DNA from: CAZHBA01 sp964530225
Lineage (GTDB): Bacteria; Pseudomonadota; Alphaproteobacteria; UBA6615
DNA: 14,969 bases
Direction: 5' to 3'
Assembly: GCA_964530225.1 (NCBI GenBank)
Contig: CAZHBA010000055.1
Location: 1-14,969 of the forward strand
The notes under the pieces are model-generated. The model worked only from the letters and a program-made list of their open reading frames with translations, was not told the origin of the DNA and did no database searches. Positions 1-7,413 of this stretch are shown here, in pieces. How positions within the stretch are numbered: the stretch's first letter is position 1; every line of letters starts with the position of its first letter. The position numbers were made by a program, and so were the translations under genes.

Positions 1-129
1 AAACCGCAGTTTTAAACAACTATTTTTGCAGTGCAACATAACTCGCCATTTGTTATACAAAATAGCACTGTCGCACGCGCCGTGTCCGGGCGCGAATCGA
101 AAAACACCGCAAATATAAAGGATTGGCGA

Positions 130-1953
130 ATGCCGGATCAACTAGCCAGCGAGGGCGGTTCGTCACCCAACGACGAGATGAGCGAAGCCATCGCCGATAT
201 CGCCGAGCGCAGCCAGCGTTTGGTCAGTAATTTCTTAGCCAATCAGGGGGCCAATCAGGGGTCCAATCAAGGTCCCCAGTTCGGTACCGCCGATCCCCTA
301 AGCATCGGCAACGCGTTCCTTGAGTTGACCACCCGGATGATGGCCGATCCGGCCAAAATGATGGAAGCGCAAGTGGCGCTGTGGCAGGGCTATATGGAAC
401 TGTGGCAGTCGGCCGGCCAAAAAATGATGGGCCAGCCGGTGAAGCCGGTCGCCAGTCCTAACCGCGATGACCGCCGGTTTCGCGGCGAGGATTGGGAAGA
501 GAATATCCTGTTTGACTATATCAAGCAGTCCTACCTACTGTCCGCCCGCTGGTTGCAAAATACCGTGCGCGACGTCGAAGGGCTGGAAGATAAGACGGCG
601 AAGAAGGTCGATTTCTACACCACCCAGTTCGTCGATGCGATGGCGCCCTCGAACTTCGTCATGACCAATCCCAAGGTGCTGCGCGAGACCATCGACAGCC
701 GGGGCGAAAATCTCGTTAAGGGACTACAGAATCTACTCGACGACCTGGAGCGTGGTGGCGGCCAACTGCGCATCCGCCAGACCGACGAGGGTGCCTTCGA
801 ACTGGGCCGCGACATCGCCCTAACACCGGGAAAGATCGTCTTCCAGACCGACCTGATGCAACTCATTCAGTACGAGCCGGTCACCGACAAGGTCGACAAA
901 CGCCCGCTGTTGATCATTCCGCCGTGGATCAACAAATATTACATTCTCGACCTGCAGCCGCAGAATTCGTTCATCAAATGGTGTATCGAACACGGACTGA
1001 CCGTTTTTGTCGTCTCCTGGGTCAACCCGAACGAGAAACAGGCGCAAAAATCTTTCGAAGATTACATGCTCGAAGGACCGCTCACCGCCCTCGACGCCAT
1101 CGAACAGGTGACCGGCGCCCGCGACGCTAATGTCATCGGGTACTGTCTGGGCGGCACCCTGCTCGCCAGTACCCTGGCCTACATGGCAGCGAAGGGCGAC
1201 ACGGGCTTCAAGAGTGCCACCTTCTTCACCGCGTTAGTCGATTTCGAAGACCCCGGTGATCTCGGCGTGTTCATCGACGAAGAGCAACTGGCGTCGCTGG
1301 AAGAGCGCATGAACGCCGACGGCTATCTCGACGGTGGCGCCATGGCCAATACCTTCAACATGCTGCGTGCCAACGATTTGATCTGGTCATTCGTGGTCAA
1401 CAACTACCTGATGGGGCGCGACCCCTTCCCCTTCGATCTACTGTACTGGAACTCGGACTCAACCCGCATGCCAGCGGCGATGCACAGCTTCTATCTGCGC
1501 AACATGTACCAGGAGAATAAGCTGGTGCAGCCCGGCGGTATCGAACTGGACGGCGTGCCCATCGATCTGCGTCAAATCGATCTGCCGGCGTTCATCCTGT
1601 CGACCCGCGAAGATCACATTGCGCCGTGGACATCGACCTATGCAGCGACGCAGATATATCAGGGCCCGGTCAAATATTGCCTCGCCGGCTCGGGGCACAT
1701 AGCCGGCGTGATCAATCCGCCGGTACCAGAGAAATACGGCTACTGGTCCAACAAAGAAAATCCGGCGGACCCCGAAGAGTGGTTCGCCGGAGCGGACGAA
1801 AGCCCCGGCTCGTGGTGGCCGGAATGGCGCAAGTGGGTCAAAAAATATGCCGGCGGTTCTATTCCTGCCTGGGTCCCCGGCGACGGCAAGTTAAAGGTAA
1901 TCGAGGCCGCGCCCGGCAGCTACGCCTCGGCGCGCTTCGACGAGAAAGACTAG
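130..1953 (+). CDS. phaC: Class I poly(3-hydroxyalkanoate) synthase PhaC
   Basis: Polymerises (R)-3-hydroxyacyl-CoA into polyhydroxyalkanoate at the surface of cytoplasmic storage granules. The 607-aa product has the normal length of class I PhaC. It shows the PhaC lipase-like box GYCLGG with nucleophile Cys339, Asp495 in the segment REDHIAPW, and His523 in GSGHIAG, which together form the expected Cys-Asp-His triad of an alpha/beta hydrolase fold. The start at ATG 130 is chosen because AAGGA lies 7 nt upstream. An in-frame GTG at 31 would add 33 residues without a clear ribosome binding site and unlike the family N-terminus. Residues 38-49 contain a small repeat, NQGA-NQGS-NQGP. The gene converges on the gamma-carbonic anhydrase gene, and the two stop codons overlap. 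Family assignment is very sure; substrate chain length is inferred from class only. Confidence 0.96.
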   Translation: MPDQLASEGGSSPNDEMSEAIADIAERSQRLVSNFLANQGANQGSNQGPQFGTADPLSIGNAFLELTTRMMADPAKMMEAQVALWQGYMELWQSAGQKMMGQPVKPVASPNRDDRRFRGEDWEENILFDYIKQSYLLSARWLQNTVRDVEGLEDKTAKKVDFYTTQFVDAMAPSNFVMTNPKVLRETIDSRGENLVKGLQNLLDDLERGGGQLRIRQTDEGAFELGRDIALTPGKIVFQTDLMQLIQYEPVTDKVDKRPLLIIPPWINKYYILDLQPQNSFIKWCIEHGLTVFVVSWVNPNEKQAQKSFEDYMLEGPLTALDAIEQVTGARDANVIGYCLGGTLLASTLAYMAAKGDTGFKSATFFTALVDFEDPGDLGVFIDEEQLASLEERMNADGYLDGGAMANTFNMLRANDLIWSFVVNNYLMGRDPFPFDLLYWNSDSTRMPAAMHSFYLRNMYQENKLVQPGGIELDGVPIDLRQIDLPAFILSTREDHIAPWTSTYAATQIYQGPVKYCLAGSGHIAGVINPPVPEKYGYWSNKENPADPEEWFAGADESPGSWWPEWRKWVKKYAGGSIPAWVPGDGKLKVIEAAPGSYASARFDEKD

Positions 1954-2504
1954 CGCCCATCGTTACCTGATTTCAGGTGAGCAGCGGCAAGTCTCTGGTA
2001 TTCAGCCACCGCCTCCGGCCAGTAATCGTATTCGTCCTGACGAATATCGCGCAGCGGCTTCGCGGGTATGCCAGCCCACAGTTGGCCCGCTGTAACCACC
2101 TTGTCCGGTGCGACCACCGCGCCGGCGGCGACCATGGCACCGGTCTCGACAACGGCGCCATCGAGCACACAACTCTTCATGCCGATAAAGCAGCCCGACT
2201 GCAACGTGCAGGCATGGATCAACGACATATGGCCGATGGTAATGTCACTGCCGATCACGGTATGCATCGCTGGGCTACCGTCTTCGCGCGGACCGTTGAT
2301 ATGTATGACAGTGCCGTCCTGCACGTTAACCCGTTCGCCGATGCGGATATGGGCTTCGGCGTCGCCGCGGATAACGCAGTTATACCAGACGCTGGAACTG
2401 GCGCCGATATGGACATCGCCAATGACCGCGGCGGTGTCGGCGATGAATACGTCATCGGCAATGGTCGGTATGATGCCGAGATAGGATTTGACCGGACCGG
2501 ACAT
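1950..2504 (-). CDS. Gamma-class carbonic anhydrase family protein (left-handed beta-helix)
   Basis: A 184-aa hexapeptide-repeat protein of the YrdA/PaaY/CaiE gamma-carbonic-anhydrase group, expected to be a cytoplasmic trimer with metal sites between subunits. Isoleucine/valine-rich hexapeptide turns run from about residue 15 to 145, followed by a C-terminal helix. The three probable metal-binding histidines are His68, His92 and His97 (in DGTVIHIN and IGHMSLIHAC). The start at ATG 2504 has GAGG 5 nt upstream; the frame stays open further upstream, but only into the end of argC. It lies 34 nt after argC on the same strand and is probably co-transcribed with it. True carbonic anhydrase activity is not certain, since many members act as acyl or CoA-linked helpers or are inactive in vitro. 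Confidence 0.92.
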   Translation of the reverse strand: MSGPVKSYLGIIPTIADDVFIADTAAVIGDVHIGASSSVWYNCVIRGDAEAHIRIGERVNVQDGTVIHINGPREDGSPAMHTVIGSDITIGHMSLIHACTLQSGCFIGMKSCVLDGAVVETGAMVAAGAVVAPDKVVTAGQLWAGIPAKPLRDIRQDEYDYWPEAVAEYQRLAAAHLKSGNDGR

Positions 2505-2538
2505 GGTTGCCTCAATTCGTGTTCGAATAATCATTGTT

Positions 2539-3609
2539 TTACGGGAACAGAGGTTCCTGTTCCAATCCCGTCGTCTCAGCAATATCGAACATCAGGTTCA
2601 TATTCTGGATCGCCTGGCCGCTAGAGCCCTTGACCAGATTATCGATCACGGTGACGAGGATCGCCCGGCCGGGGATGCGGTCGGCAAAAACACCGGTAAC
2701 GGCGAAATTCGATCCACGCACATGGCGGGTCGCCGGAGTGCTGCCTGCTGGCACCACCCGCACGAACAGTTCCTCCGAATAACGATCGACCAAAGTCTGC
2801 CGCAGATCGTCGGCGCTGGCGCCGTTGACCAGGCGCACATAGGACGTCACCAGTTCGCCCCGGTTCATGGGTATTAGATGGGGCGTGAAATTCACGGTCA
2901 CCAGCTGGCCGGCAAGCTTGCCGATTTCTTGTTCGATTTCCGGTGCATGGCGGTGGTGAGCCACGCCATAGGGGTGAATACCCTCGGCGACCTCGGCAAA
3001 AAGCGAGGTTTCCTTGAGCGACCGCCCCGCGCCGGTGACACCAGACTTGGCATCGATGACGATGTCGTCGACATCGATTTGCTTGGCCGCGACCAGAGGT
3101 AACAGCTGCAGCAGCGCGGCGGTCGGATAGCACCCCGGACAGGCAATAAGCCGGTTGCCGGCAATACGCCCACGGTTAAATTCGGTGAGCCCATAGACTG
3201 CCTCGGGCTGCAACGCCGGGGCGTAATGTTCGTGGCCGTACCACTCAGCGTATGTATCGACATCTTCGAGGCGGAAATCGGCCGACAGATCGACCACTTT
3301 GAGATCGCTCGGCAGTTCGCGGACGATTTCTTGCGTGGTACCGTGGGGAAGTGCACAAAACGCCACATCGATGCCGTCCCACGTCGCATCCTCGGTCTTG
3401 ATTAGCGTCGGCAGGTCGTTGCCAGTGAGATGGGGGAACGCTGCGTCGTAGGATTTGCCGGCGTGGGAGTTCGCTGTCAACAGCGCAATCGAGGCATTCG
3501 GATGGCGCACCAGCAGGCGCACGAGCTCGACGCCGGTATAGCCGCTTGCGCCCAGAATGCCGATCCTGAGCTGATTGCTTGCCAGAGGTTTACTCGATTG
3601 CGCCACCAT
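2539..3609 (-). CDS. argC: N-acetyl-gamma-glutamyl-phosphate reductase
   Basis: Catalyses the third step of arginine biosynthesis, the NADPH-dependent reduction of N-acetylglutamyl phosphate to the semialdehyde. The 356-aa product has the N-terminal nucleotide-binding motif GASGYTG (residues 20-26), the catalytic cysteine Cys160 in ACPGCYPT, and the active-site histidine His221 in AHHRHAPEIEQE. Length is normal for the long (type 1) form. ATG 3609 is preferred because AGGAG (3618-3622) lies 8 nt upstream; a GTG at 3618 in the same frame overlaps that site. The gamma-carbonic anhydrase gene follows 34 nt downstream. In related bacteria argC often follows rplM-rpsI directly. Here about 2.7 kb of mostly AT-richer DNA separates them, so argC must now use another promoter, probably within 3610-3720. 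Confidence 0.96.
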   Translation of the reverse strand: MVAQSSKPLASNQLRIGILGASGYTGVELVRLLVRHPNASIALLTANSHAGKSYDAAFPHLTGNDLPTLIKTEDATWDGIDVAFCALPHGTTQEIVRELPSDLKVVDLSADFRLEDVDTYAEWYGHEHYAPALQPEAVYGLTEFNRGRIAGNRLIACPGCYPTAALLQLLPLVAAKQIDVDDIVIDAKSGVTGAGRSLKETSLFAEVAEGIHPYGVAHHRHAPEIEQEIGKLAGQLVTVNFTPHLIPMNRGELVTSYVRLVNGASADDLRQTLVDRYSEELFVRVVPAGSTPATRHVRGSNFAVTGVFADRIPGRAILVTVIDNLVKGSSGQAIQNMNLMFDIAETTGLEQEPLFP

Positions 3610-3719
3610 GGCGGGCACTCCTGAAAAGTTGAAATCAAAACCGCGACAATGTGCACCGCATGTGGTGCTTACTAGGGCAAAGCAGTTGTTTCGCGCAACC
3701 GCAGAGTAATATTTAAGCT

Positions 3720-3926
3720 TTATAGTTGCAGCGGGCTGGCGGGTACGCCGGCCACGGTGACTCCATCGGAAACATCGGTGGTGACAGTCACACCGGCGCC
3801 ACCCAGCGAGCGCTCGCCATAGGTTACATCTCCGGCTACATGAACGCCCGAACCGATCTGCAGTCCATTGGCGAGATTGCCATCGTGGTCGATGGTGCAG
3901 GCGGTATCCGCGTTTGTCGTTGTCAT
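3720..3926 (-). pseudogene. Truncated hexapeptide acetyltransferase fragment (NeuD-like)
   Basis: A 68-aa reading frame that matches only the C-terminal beta-helix of sugar or amino-acid O/N-acetyltransferases of the NeuD type. It opens at TACTIDHDGNL (intact relatives have an N-terminal domain before this point) and ends in DGVTVAGVPASPLQL, the usual C-terminal cap. At least one hexapeptide coil seems missing between LGGAG and VTVTTDV. It still has a good ribosome binding site (AGGA, 8 nt before ATG 3926), and that site with its start is duplicated in tandem just upstream. Seen: the motifs and the short length. Inferred: a remnant of an acquired surface-glycan gene that may still be translated. 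A functional small beta-helix protein is possible but unlikely. Confidence 0.55.
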
Positions 3927-3972
3927 GATTCGTTTCCTGTTGAAAGTTGCCATGATTCGTTTCCTGTTGAAA
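3924..3972. repeat. 22-bp tandem direct repeat (27-bp period) carrying a duplicated ribosome binding site and ATG
   Basis: The 22-bp unit at 3924-3945 recurs exactly at 3951-3972 with a 5-bp spacer. Read on the minus strand each copy contains AACAGGAAACGAATCATG, that is, an AGGA site 8 nt before an ATG. Both ATGs are in the same frame, so the upstream one adds nine residues (MATFNRKRI) to the truncated acetyltransferase. The end of the second copy also lies just upstream of the divergent hydrolase-like gene. Confidence 0.9.
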
Positions 3973-3986
3973 TATGCAGTCTTAAA

Positions 3987-4747
3987 ATGGCTGACCGGAT
4001 ATCCGCCGTGAGAAAGTTTTATAAGGCTCTTCTTGTTTTGGTGTTTGTTGCCTTGCTTGCAGGCAACTCTATCGCGTCTGCAGAACCTATCTACCATGAA
4101 ACCGCCTACCCAGACGGTGAGGGCGCGTTCCCTGTCGTGATCGCACTGCATACAAGCGGGGGATTTAAAACCGTTAAAAAGCAAATCAGAAAATATATGG
4201 ACGTTGGATATGCCGTTTATGCCCTGATTTTTTTAGACGATACGGGATCACAAAAAGCAACCGCTTTGAGACATGGACCGCCTACAGGAAGCAGATTGAA
4301 GCTGAACTGATCGAAATCATCGAGGTGATCAAAAAGGACCCCAAAGCTGATGCAAAGAACATCTTCGCGGTGGGTTTCTCAAATGGCGGCTACTGGGCGA
4401 GCTTTCTAGCCGCTCGCAATCATGTAAATGCAGGCGCATCTCATTATGGAGTTTGGCGGTGGCCAACCAGCAGTGGCTGGAATGGATACCCCGCTAACTA
4501 TTTTTACAGTGACAGTAATCCAGTTCTCGCGATCCACGGCGATAACGATTCTGTGCAAAAACCCCATTTTGTTTACCCGCAACTAGAGGCTGTTGAGGGG
4601 AAAAGTCCAAAGTTTCGAAAACACATTTTTGGCGATGCGGGGCATAGCTGGGATTGCGAGCCATGCCGTAAAGATGGCTACGATCACGAAGCGACCCAAC
4701 AAGCTCTTAAAATAACCCTGGAGTTCTTCGCGACGAACAAGCGGTAA
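3987..4747 (+). pseudogene. Frameshifted secreted dienelactone-hydrolase-like alpha/beta hydrolase
   Basis: Two reading frames together encode one roughly 250-aa hydrolase. The first (from ATG 3987, or GTG 4008) starts with a signal peptide ending in SIASA before EPIYHE. It runs through FPVVIALHTSGG and YAVYA, then loses register near 4222-4232 and stops at 4308-4310. The second frame continues the same protein as FFRRYGITKSNRFETW. It carries the nucleophile elbow GFSNGGYW (Ser codon 4379-4381), a likely acid in IHGDNDS, and a histidine in DAGHSWD (codon 4643-4645), so a full Ser-Asp-His triad is present. Adding one base at about 4222 would restore a continuous frame reading YAPDFFRRYG. The shift lies beside T TTT TTA, a known -1 slippery heptamer, so recoding cannot be excluded, but simple decay is more likely. 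Substrate unknown. Confidence 0.72.
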
Positions 4748-5212
4748 CCGAAGCCTTATTCCTCATTAGCGAGCTAAAATGTGCGTTTTGGGCTTCTAAT
4801 GTGCGCCCTTAGTACGGCAGGTTTTTTGCAGACTACGACAGCGAGATATAACACGCTGTGCGCTAGATATACGTTGGCGATGATGGGCTTTTGCACTTTG
4901 CAAGAGGTGTACGCACACCAAAATAGGTATCACGGTTTAGGATTTTCTGGCGACGGTTCTGCTACGTGGCGTGTGTGCTCACGCTATCACACCATACAGC
5001 CCAACTGTTGTGAAAGAACTGTGAAACGGTGGGCGCCACGGCTCTTGAAATTGTTTATTTTTGTGAATATTTTGTGAAGGTAAAAAAAGTGGTTACAAAA
5101 CGTAACCCCTTGTTTCTGAAAAATCTTTCGCAGCTTGGTAGCTAACGTTCTGAGAACTGACTGTCCTTTCAGTACTTTGCTCTCTTTAGTGTGCTGATTG
5201 TAAACTTGTAAG
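4748..5212. other. 465-bp AT-richer stretch without a convincing gene
   Basis: This lies between the hydrolase-like pseudogene and the 3' end of the epimerase gene. Base composition is clearly more AT-rich than the backbone. A 98-codon frame (4781-5077, +) has no ribosome binding site, no recognisable domain and odd composition, so it is not called. There is a 6-bp dyad (GGTTAC / GTAACC, 5091-5096 and 5102-5107) without a T-run. I see no tRNA, insertion sequence or clear terminator. Confidence 0.5.
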
Positions 5213-6202
5213 TCACGCCCTCAGGGTGAATGTATCTGGACAATCAATTAAATCGTCTTTGTATTGTTTTACCCAATCGATCATTTTTGATATGCCTTGT
5301 TCGAAGCTAATTTCTTGTTTCCACCCCAACTCTTTTTTAATTTTCTGACTGTCAATCCAATACTTCCGATCTTCTCCGACCCTACCTTGTCGGAATTCTA
5401 TATATTCATCAGGATTTTTCTTCATTTGTTTACATATCTCTAGAACGATACCGTGCATGGATATGGGTTCATCGGGCCCAACGTTGAATGTATCACCTAT
5501 GCGCCCCTTATTAATTACTAACTCTAAAGCCGTGTTTAAATCGTCTACATACATAAAAGATTTTTCTGCAACGCCACCACCTTCAAGTGGAAACGGCTTA
5601 TCATGCAAATAATACAAAATGGCTTTTGGAATTATCCGGTAAACGTATTGACCTGCACCGTAACAGTTAGATGGTCGGATAATATTCATTGCAAAGCCAT
5701 CGGCGGCATACAGGGTATTAAGATGCATATCTGTTGCTAGCTTCGAAACGGCATAAGGACTGGTTGGGTTTGGAATATCATATTCTTTGGCGGGCTTCGT
5801 TAACGTGGGCCCGTACATCTCTGACGTTCCTATTTGAACAAACCTCTTAAGGTATTGTGATTGCTTCAGATGTTCGACTATTTTAACAACAGCTAGACAA
5901 TTAGTGTTATAAAAAAGATCTGAATCCTTCCAGGAGTTAGCGTATGCTAGTGCCGCATAATTAATTACTATGTCTGGCTTAAATTCATCAAACATTTGAA
6001 AAAGACGATTTTGTTCAAATACGATGTGGATTTGGTGATATTCATACCTCTCGTCGTCAACGCCCACATTTAAAGAAAAACACGGCGGTAAACGAGGGTT
6101 CCTGCCAACAGCCACTACTCTCTCATAGCCTGCTTCTAGACAATGCTTTGCCATATGGTTCGCAAAAACACCGCCGGCACCCAAAATTACCACTCTACTC
6201 AT
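5213..6202 (-). CDS. NAD-dependent sugar epimerase/dehydratase (extended SDR family)
   Basis: A 329-aa extended short-chain dehydrogenase related to dTDP-glucose and GDP-mannose 4,6-dehydratases and UDP-sugar epimerases, acting on nucleotide sugars for surface glycans. The N-terminal dinucleotide fold has GAGGVFAN (residues 8-15), where the third glycine of the usual GxxGxxG is replaced by Ala. The active site shows GTSEMYG (125-131) and the catalytic pair Tyr150 and Lys154 in SPYAVSK. C-terminal sugar-binding elements include RPSNCYGAGQY and a GRVGEDRKYW segment. The gene is AT-rich with codon use unlike its neighbours, suggesting horizontal transfer. ATG 6202 has GGAG 6 nt upstream, and that site lies inside a 147-bp repeat copied from upstream of the crotonase gene. 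It follows rpsI by 155 nt on the same strand with no visible terminator between. Exact substrate unknown. Confidence 0.88.
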   Translation of the reverse strand: MSRVVILGAGGVFANHMAKHCLEAGYERVVAVGRNPRLPPCFSLNVGVDDERYEYHQIHIVFEQNRLFQMFDEFKPDIVINYAALAYANSWKDSDLFYNTNCLAVVKIVEHLKQSQYLKRFVQIGTSEMYGPTLTKPAKEYDIPNPTSPYAVSKLATDMHLNTLYAADGFAMNIIRPSNCYGAGQYVYRIIPKAILYYLHDKPFPLEGGGVAEKSFMYVDDLNTALELVINKGRIGDTFNVGPDEPISMHGIVLEICKQMKKNPDEYIEFRQGRVGEDRKYWIDSQKIKKELGWKQEISFEQGISKMIDWVKQYKDDLIDCPDTFTLRA

Positions 6203-6205
6203 TTA

Positions 6206-6352
6206 TTGCTCCGATACCGATATTGTTGAAATGGGTTTGAATGTGCCCAGCGGCAATGTGCATTGCCGGGTAGGGCCAGTGCAAGCCTCAATATTTCGTT
6301 GGTCGGTACAATATTACCGCAATAGTAACCCTTTTAGAAAAAACACTATTTG
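6206..6352 (-). repeat. 147-bp inverted repeat, left copy (between rpsI and the epimerase gene)
   Basis: The reverse complement of 7414-7560 with only two substitutions in 147 bp (both within 6335-6340), aligned by eye with no gaps. It starts 3 bp upstream of the epimerase ATG and ends 5 bp from the rpsI stop codon, so it fills nearly the entire intergenic space. Relative to the gene downstream it has the same orientation as the right copy has to the crotonase gene. It contains a dyad at 6245-6276 (CGGCAATG / CATTGCCG with an outer GCCC / GGGC). No transposase and no clear terminal inverted repeats are seen, so it resembles a duplicated regulatory or leader segment more than a classic mobile element. 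Confidence 0.95.
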
Positions 6353-6357
6353 TTCGG

Positions 6358-6840
6358 TTATCGTTTTGAAAACTGAAAGCTTCGGCGTGCCTTGGCTTTG
6401 CCGTATTTTTTACGCTCGACGACGCGGGAATCGCGGGTCAGCATGCCGGCTTTTTTCAGTACGCCGCGTAAATTGGGTTCACGCAGGCTAAGCGCCTTGG
6501 ACAGGCCATGGCGCACGGCACCGGCTTGCCCGGATAGGCCGCCCCCCGACACCGTGCAAACGGTGTCGTACTGGCCGACGCGCTCAGTCACCTGGAACGG
6601 CTGGGAGAGCGCCATGCGCAGCACCGGGCGGGCAAAATACTTCTCGCCTGAGCGGCCATTGACCGTCAAGGTGCCGGTACCCGGCTTGATCCACACGCGC
6701 GCGACGGCGTCTTTGCGCTTGCCGGTGGCGTAGGTGCGTCCAGTCTCGTCGATCTGTGGCTCGACAACAACTGCCGCCGGCGCTACCAATTCCGCAACAG
6801 GTACTGCTGTCTCGGCGGCCTGTACCGTTTGGTCGCTCAT
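6358..6840 (-). CDS. rpsI: 30S ribosomal protein S9 (uS9)
   Basis: Component of the head of the small ribosomal subunit; its C-terminal tail reaches the P-site tRNA. The 160-aa product has an alanine/valine-rich N-terminal extension (residues 1 to about 30) typical of alphaproteobacterial S9. Then follow the conserved TGRTYATGKRKDAVARVWIK-type start of the domain, GGGLSGQAGAVRHGLSKAL, and the universal C-terminus KARRSFQFSKR. ATG 6840 lies 2 nt after the rplM stop codon, so translation is probably coupled. Downstream, the usual argC neighbour is replaced by the inverted-repeat copy and the epimerase gene. Confidence 0.98.
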   Translation of the reverse strand: MSDQTVQAAETAVPVAELVAPAAVVVEPQIDETGRTYATGKRKDAVARVWIKPGTGTLTVNGRSGEKYFARPVLRMALSQPFQVTERVGQYDTVCTVSGGGLSGQAGAVRHGLSKALSLREPNLRGVLKKAGMLTRDSRVVERKKYGKAKARRSFQFSKR

Positions 6841-6842
6841 GG

Positions 6843-7307
6843 TCAGGCCTTCCTCTTGTTCTTGGTATTTAGCGCGGCAACATCGATGATTTCCGGCTGC
6901 TGCGCTTCATGGGGGTGATCGGTACCGGCATAAACCTGGAGCTTGCGCATTTGGGCACGGCCCATCTTGGTCTTCGGCAGCATGCGCTCAACCGCCTTGC
7001 GCACCACCCGGTCCGGGTGATCGCCTTCCAGGATGGCACCAGCCGTGCGGCTCTTGATACCGCCGGGATAGCCGGTGTGGTGATAGTAGGTCTTATCGGC
7101 CTTTTTATTGCCGGTCAGATAAACTTTGTCGGCGTTGATAATAATGACGTGGTCGCCGCAATCGATGTTCGGCGTGTACATGGGCTTGTGCTTACCGCGC
7201 AGCCGACCGGCGATAATGACCGCCATTCGGCCGAGTACCAGGTCCTCGGCGTCGATCAACCACCATTTGGCTTCGACATCGGACGGTTTCGCACTATACG
7301 TTTTCAT
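6843..7307 (-). CDS. rplM: 50S ribosomal protein L13 (uL13)
   Basis: Early-assembling protein of the large ribosomal subunit. The 154-aa product begins MKTYSAKPSDVEAKWWLIDA and contains the conserved L13 core: LGRMAVIIAGRLRGKHKP, DCGDHVIIINADKV, TYYHHTGYPGG and MLPKTKMGRAQMRKL. The start at ATG 7307 is set by family alignment. The frame remains open upstream to 7637, and an ATG at 7322 (MPIPAM) is possible, but no strong ribosome binding site distinguishes them. It is the first gene of the rplM-rpsI operon. In other proteobacteria L13 represses its own mRNA through the leader, and the roughly 65-nt leader here could serve that role (inference). Confidence 0.98.
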   Translation of the reverse strand: MKTYSAKPSDVEAKWWLIDAEDLVLGRMAVIIAGRLRGKHKPMYTPNIDCGDHVIIINADKVYLTGNKKADKTYYHHTGYPGGIKSRTAGAILEGDHPDRVVRKAVERMLPKTKMGRAQMRKLQVYAGTDHPHEAQQPEIIDVAALNTKNKRKA

Positions 7308-7380
7308 GGCCGGAATAGGCATTGTATCGAAATCCGTGTTTAGGGCCCCAAAAATGAATTTTTCCAAGCGCCACGGCGAG

Positions 7381-7409
7381 GTTCTATGGTAGTCAAAACA
7401 AACTGTCAA
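7381..7409 (-). promoter_or_regulatory. Candidate sigma-70-type promoter for rplM-rpsI
   Basis: On the minus strand, a perfect -35 TTGACA (7404-7409) is separated by 17 bp from TAGAAC (7381-7386), a 4-of-6 match to the -10 consensus. Transcription would start around 7374, giving a leader of about 65 nt before ATG 7307. The promoter lies just inside the segment enclosed by the 147-bp inverted repeats, so it would travel with the operon if that segment inverted. Confidence 0.6.
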
Positions 7410-7413
7410 TTGG

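Noticed and set aside
1977..2624. 215-codon plus-strand frame opposite the gamma-carbonic anhydrase gene
   Set aside because: The minus strand encodes a clear hexapeptide-repeat protein; this is its antisense shadow.
3653..3668. GCACC / GGTGC dyad upstream of argC as an arginine operator
   Set aside because: Only 5 bp per arm, and it does not resemble a known ArgR box; too weak to call.
4781..5077. 98-codon open frame on the plus strand in the AT-rich insert
   Set aside because: It has no ribosome binding site, no recognisable domain and odd, cysteine-scattered composition in low-complexity intergenic DNA.
6231..6491. 86-codon plus-strand frame sharing a peptide with the L13 extension
   Set aside because: The shared peptide only reflects the two DNA repeat copies; neither frame has coding signals.
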